A program made the translations under genes and the position numbers. Positions 59,095 to 64,000 of a stretch of 64,000 nt of DNA are shown here, in pieces. Below the pieces are notes generated by a model. It did no database searches. It saw only the letters and a program-made list of their open reading frames with translations, and was not told where the DNA came from. This stretch comes from Xiphophorus maculatus. Lineage: Eukaryota; Chordata; Actinopteri; Cyprinodontiformes; Poeciliidae. Numbering within the stretch: the stretch's first letter is position 1; each line of letters begins with the position of its first letter. The stretch is taken from positions 19,760,501-19,824,500 of the forward strand of contig NC_036447.1 of NCBI RefSeq assembly GCF_002775205.1, in the 5' to 3' direction.

Positions 59095-60972
59095 ATGGCT
59101 TCAGAGTGGGACGAACAGCAGGCCTATGAAGAGCTTCTATATTGGGACGAACTGATCCAACAAGGCCACCGTCTTCTGCCTGAGGACTTTGACAGGTAGC
59201 GCTGAAAACATGCTCTATGTCTACAGATTTGCACAGAAATACAAAAGCTAGTGTGTCACTCAGTATCGTGAAAGGATCTGGTCATGATTGTTCTTAAAAA
59301 CAATTCATATGGGGTCGGTTGGAGGTTCTAGCACTAGTTTTATTTTTAAAACGTACTATTTCTGCTCCTTGTGTTGTCACTGCTGACAGGTACGAGGAGC
59401 TGCGATATTGGTACGACTGTCTGTGCTACGAGGAGGAGCTGAGGCAGTACCATGAATACATTGCTGCAGTTCAAAACTTGGAGGATGAACGACAGCTTGA
59501 GGTTGTTTTTTTTTCCCTCTTTCCTTAATAGCACACACGATTCATGATCTACTGTGCAAAAGTCTTAAACCATCCACGTGTTGGCCTTTTTTTTTTACTT
59601 CCAAAGAGTGTGGCAGTCCTGTTATCATAAAATTAATTTCAAGGAGTAGATTTCCGCACATCTACGTCTTGTGAAAATGATTTTAGGATGTTGTCTGCTT
59701 TTTAAAATCGCTAGGGTCTTGTTAGCTTGCAGATTTGAGGTTTTTCTCTCTTGACAACTGAACTAAGAATAACATTTAAAAAGGTCTTGCACTCTTTACA
59801 ACAATTTAAACAAAAATGTGTAAATAATAATGGCTTGTCTTTCGGCATTCGTGTTAAGTAGTCATATCCCTTCTTTTTCACATGTGATTTTTAGAGCTTT
59901 ATAAATATGAAGCTTCCTCCTTTTTAGTTGTAACCGCAGATGCAATGTTTTTCCACAAGTAAATTGTATTTATAACTTCTGTTTATTTCCATGTTTTTGT
60001 GACTGCATACAAGACTTCTTTCAAGCACTCTATATGTAATGTAAAAACTCCACACCCATTTTATGTCAAAACTGAAATAACAATTAATCATAGAATAGAG
60101 CAAAATCTAATTGTTTTTCTGTGATTTGTAAGTGGATTTTATGTAAACATTACTTTCTTCTGATTTCAAGTCTTTGTTTTCTTTCACTACAGGAGATTAT
60201 GGCCCCTCCAAAACAAACTGGGCCTCAGAATCGCCTCGTGATGACGAAGCACTCTGAAGTGTATCCTTCAGCTGAGGAACTAGAAGCTGTGCAGACGATT
60301 ATTTCTGATGTGGAGCATGCTTTTAAAACACTATCTGAACAGATTGATGGAGGGAGGTAAGCCAGCTGACCTAATTGGTCTGACGTCTTTTAAACATATA
60401 AACTAAAACATTTAAACTCAGTTGAAAAATCAGAGAATGCTCTTATGAATAGCATGAGTCAAACTTACAATGAAACGTCTTTCTTTTGTTTGTTTCTCAA
60501 CAACAAAACACAATACCAACTACTGGTAACATGAAAGTTGTTTATATTTTCTGTTTGTTTTTGTTGGTACCAGATCCGAAGAGCGAGTTTTGCGTGCTCT
60601 TATGAGGGTCGGTCTAGTTGCTAAAGGACTCCTTCTGAAAGGGGACAATGAACTGGAACTGGTGCTGCTTTGCTCCAGCTCGCCTACAATCACTTTATTT
60701 AATGAAGTCACGGAACAGTTAGCTAAACAGCTAGAGGTACGGAGTCATATTTGTAGTTGCTTAATGGCGGACTAAAAACACTTTTCACAGCTTTAATGTC
60801 TTATCTTTTCAGTTAATTTCAGCTGGAACATATTCAGTAAGCTCGCGTCCGGAGGAAGCAGTCATTGTTGTGACCAGTAGCAAGGAGTCTGTCCCGACTC
60901 TCGTCATCAACCTGACATCACCTCTGGTCCGGGAGGAGCAGCAGACTAACATCGCTGAGGCAGAGGGGAACG
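59095..60972 (+). CDS. DZF-domain protein of the ILF3/ZFR family, 5' part
   Basis: Five coding exons with consistent phases: 59095-59195, 59390-59501, 60193-60356, 60574-60736 and 60813-60972, ending at donor G/GTGCGT. They encode 233 residues, and the gene continues past the window. Residues 1-71 are rich in Glu, Tyr and Trp ([18 protein letters not shown]), with a likely helical, charged character. The DZF domain begins at about 85 ([12 protein letters not shown], then EELEAVQ). It continues through [25 protein letters not shown] and ends in this window at [14 protein letters not shown] domains are nucleotidyltransferase-like folds that heterodimerise with ILF2 in RNA-binding complexes. Human ILF3 starts almost directly at the DZF, and ZFR has zinc fingers before it; neither layout fits exactly. 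A Zfr-like or Ilf3-like protein is equally possible, so no symbol is given. Confidence 0.82.
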
Positions 60973-63900
60973 GTGCGTATATTTGTCCGGCTGCACCCCA
61001 GCTCTCACAGGTCTGTTCTGTGTGATGTCAGTAGGCAGGTACTGTACTCCTCCACTGATCTATAACTGCAGTAGATATTATCCCAAAAGTCCCCTGGGTG
61101 TGGCTCATCAGCGTCAGCACAATTATTTTTTGTCATTCACTCTTGTTTTCTGTTTCACACTGCAGTGGAAATATTTTAGAAGGTCATATTAACTATCTGA
61201 ACTTAAAACCTGCACTCAGCTATTTATTGTGTTAACTAATATGGTTTATTTACCATCTATTCCTAGAATATCTGGAGTTAAATTCAGCAGCAGGTCTTAG
61301 TTTTTGTATGAAAGTGTATGTCTGTGTGGACTTTAAGCAGGGTGAAAGAATTATTATTTATGCTTGCGTAAAATGATTTGTATGTAGTTCAAGATTCAGG
61401 GAGTAGCCATCCTCTGAAGTACTGCAGAATATCTTTTCTTCTCCTGAGCTGTTCATGTTTGAGATAATTACTGCCCATTTGTTGACCTGCCACAAAATCA
61501 TAACTAGTTTGTAAGGAAATGGAAACGGACTGCTCACTGCTGTGATTGTGCACAGGAGGTGTGGGGATTTCACCGTAGAGTTTAGATCAGGGGTACCCAA
61601 AGTCAGTCCTCGAGGGCCAACATCCTGCATGTTTTAGTTCTCTCCCTGGTGGTACCAACAACCTTCTCCGCATGTCAGTGTTCTTCTTAAGCCTACTAAC
61701 GAGTCATCATTTGGTCCAGGTGCGTTAAACCAGGGAGAGAACTAAAACATGCAGGATGCCGGCCCTCGAGGACCGACTTTGGGCACCCCTGGCTTAGACC
61801 TATAACCCAAGGCCAATCTGAAATTGGGGCCAGGTCAGGCCAGAATTAATTTTATTATGAATGGGCTCGGGCATATGTGGTGGATTTATTAGGTCTGCAA
61901 TACATACAGCACAGAGAAAACCAAATGAGAATGCTCAATATAAAGTTGTTAATCTATTTATTATGTTATAAATAGAAGAGTACATAGTTTAACCTGTTGA
62001 AGAAAGAAAGTCAAAAAGGTGTTACAAACGCAGCACATTGCATGCGCTCACAGCTCTGCCCATATCCACTCAAGCAATGGCAGAAATAGGATCCTTTCAA
62101 TAACACATCCCAGATGATTTACATTTGACTCATCCTGCAGTTACAACAAGCAACAAAATGGAGCCAGAAGATGTTAAACAAAAGCTAAAATTGGGAAATG
62201 TTACACTGCTTTCTCAAATGGTGGTCTAAAAGTGAATTAAAATATGTTCGGTTTACATTGATTTACTTGTTTGTTCAGTGTTTGTCAATATGAAATTACA
62301 TTGAGATCTAGTCTCCAGTCTGCTGGCTGCAGGACCTCTCAAGGGCGTATTTTGGACAAGGACCGCTGTCGATCTCTGCATACTTACTGAATGTCTGGGA
62401 AAGTGTGTAAAATTATTTTGATTTGTGCAGTTCTGCTCAAATACCGTAATAATTGGATGATCTGTGGCGCGATGTGATGTTGGAAGGGTCTCTGACAGAG
62501 ACAAAACTTCATCCAGCACATGAACAACATGAACAAAAGTGTTGAATTGGACAATAAAACGAGACGAAACGACATGCGTTGTGAAAATTTATATGAGGAA
62601 TTGCGTCTCGGGTTTTTCCTGTCTTTCAACGTGCCTCTCTGATTTATGGGTCACAATATTTTGTCCTAAAATCCCAAAAGCTATCGCAGGTTTTCTGTGA
62701 CCATGTTGCAGCCACACCCAGTGTTAATCTTTTTTTAGATCAGTGGTGTTGGTACAGCGACTGGCTCAGACTTATGCCAGCGAGCAAATGGCTAATAAGC
62801 TCCTGCCTCGTGGTCCTCACGTTGTTTTGTTGTGAGCTACGATTTGAGGAATCTGTTTCCTCTGTCGTAGCTAACAACATTCTGCTCACGCTGATAATAT
62901 TGGCTCAGTTATGTTGTCCAAGCCCCTGCTAGAATTACTAGTCAAAGCGCGGATTGCATGCTCTTGATGCTAAATCTGTACATTTAAAACCAGCTGCTGC
63001 AAAACTGATTATGTGGTTTAGCTTGAAACTTATGTCAATTATTAAGGAGGGAGAACATTTATTTAAAATGGTTTAACAGTTTAACAAATAATTGTCCAGC
63101 TAGTTGTTTCTGTAAAAAAGCAGGAAAGGTTTTGTGGAAGTCTAAAGTTGCAGAGCATTAATTTAAAGGCCAGATTTTTTTTTTTTTAATTTTTTTTTTT
63201 TTGGGGCGTGGGGAGGTTCTAGTTTTAGAACAGTTTTTAATTGGTAGTGAACTGATGAGTTTTGTGACCAGTTTCAGGCCTCCAGTTTTTGTAAACATGC
63301 CAAGTTTATGCTCTCAACTAGTGATGGACAAAACTGCAGTCTCTATTTGTATTCCTGAGGAAAGTTGATCCTTAACTGTCACAAGCTGCAGTTTTACAAA
63401 TCAAACAGTACTTGAACGTGTCGCAGTGTGTACAACTGCAGCAGATTTGCATCAGACAAAGATAACTGAGACATCAGTCAGCTGTGGATCTTACTGTGTT
63501 TATTATTAGTCATCTGGTGAGGAGAACAAAAGAGAGGAAGAGGAGGGTCTGGAGACAGCAGCAGACGTTCTAATGGCTTCACAATGTAGGACAGAAATTT
63601 GTCACCTTACAAGATTTTTCCACACAATATCAGACACTGCTTGACATTAGTCTTAAGTCGTCTGGTCACTTGAGCTCTAAACGTTTGCAGGCCATTGATT
63701 CAAGGTCAAAACCAGAGATTTTCTTTAAAATTAAGGATTTTTTTTGTACAAGGGCTGAAATATATTCATTTTGCATTTAGGAATTAAAAAGAAAAAAAAA
63801 ATAATATGCACTACCCAGAACTCCCAAATGATAGATTTAGCTTAACTTGGTTCAAGTTCTGTTTTAAGAATAATAATAATCTCATATAGAGCACCTAATG

Positions 63901-64000
63901 CTGTCCAATTGGTAATAAAAATTACCCCCAACAAATCAGCCCTACATTGTATTGATAATTCAAGCAGAAAGGGCTGAGCTTTTCACATATTGATTCTTGA
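60973..64000 (+). other. Probable intron of the DZF gene
   Basis: After the last donor no exon of the second half of the DZF fold could be recognised (a LASLRHAKWFQ-type segment would be expected). The region holds one MITE (61588-61791), a T-rich low-complexity patch at about 63176-63203, and otherwise featureless AT-rich DNA. The gene most likely resumes beyond 64000. Confidence 0.55.
61588..61791. mobile_element. hAT-type MITE with long terminal inverted repeats
   Basis: The element starts CAGGGGTACCCAAAGTC and ends GACTTTGGGCACCCCTG. Inverted repeats of about 65 bp (CATGCAGGAT and AACTAAAACATG cores) flank a small centre. The flanking 8-mers GTTTAGAT (61580-61587) and GCTTAGAC (61792-61799) agree at six of eight positions and fit the NTNTAGAN target preference of hAT elements. 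Confidence 0.85.

Noticed and set aside
60983-61192. Continuation of the DZF frame beyond 60972
   Set aside because: The frame departs from the DZF family after a good donor (G/GTGCGT), so the continuation is intronic.
1-64000. CRISPR arrays, operons or prokaryotic elements
   Set aside because: No regularly spaced direct repeats and no bacterial gene organisation; the DNA is clearly vertebrate.

Overview
The window looks like genomic DNA from a teleost fish, probably a percomorph and possibly a cyprinodontiform. The evidence is the spliced vertebrate gene structures, compact AT-rich introns, many decayed Tc1-like and hAT-like DNA transposons, and fish-type retroelement fragments ending in TGGA repeats. 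Species-level assignment is not possible from the sequence alone.

Five protein-coding genes are supported. From left to right they are junb (+, single exon, 10997-11989), prdx2 (-, five coding exons, 17345 down to 14084), a WIZ-type zinc-finger gene (+, eight coding exons, 19429-24622), the prostaglandin E receptor gene ptger1 (+, two coding exons, 54087-56814) and the 5' part of a DZF-domain gene of the ILF3/ZFR family (+, from 59095 and open at the right edge). All exon phases close and give complete frames: Junb 330 aa, Prdx2 197 aa, Wiz 778 aa, Ptger1 373 aa. The DZF gene gives 233 codons plus one base before the last donor in the window. Human counterparts of these families lie on 19p13, where JUNB and PRDX2 are also convergent neighbours, so the order supports orthology.

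Regions: 1-10150 holds no supported gene, only Tc1-like remnants. 10150-12550 is the junb locus: promoter, uORFs, CDS, and a cluster of CRE-like, CArG-like, STAT-like and kappaB-like sites downstream of the poly(A) signal. 13800-18270 is prdx2. 18270-18950 is a head-to-head prdx2/wiz promoter interval. 18900-25380 is wiz. 25400-52800 is a 27-kb gene-free interval with a solo LTR, several transposon remnants and several perfect short palindromes. 52790-57460 is ptger1, with a TATA promoter, a 5'UTR intron and an upstream ORF overlapping the start codon. 57200-58720 holds two CTCF-like motifs and the promoter of the DZF gene. 60973-64000 reads as an intron of that gene.

The genes do not form one pathway. 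junb (AP-1), prdx2 (peroxide reduction), wiz (G9a/GLP-linked repression) and ptger1 (PGE2 signalling) are linked mainly by ancient synteny. No novel multi-gene system is evident. The most useful observations are the junb downstream regulatory cluster, a c-Jun-like phosphoacceptor in fish JunB, the unusual prdx2 intron beside a weak 5' splice site, the ptger1 uORF, the short DZF protein N-terminus, and a set of near-perfect palindromes consistent with template switching.
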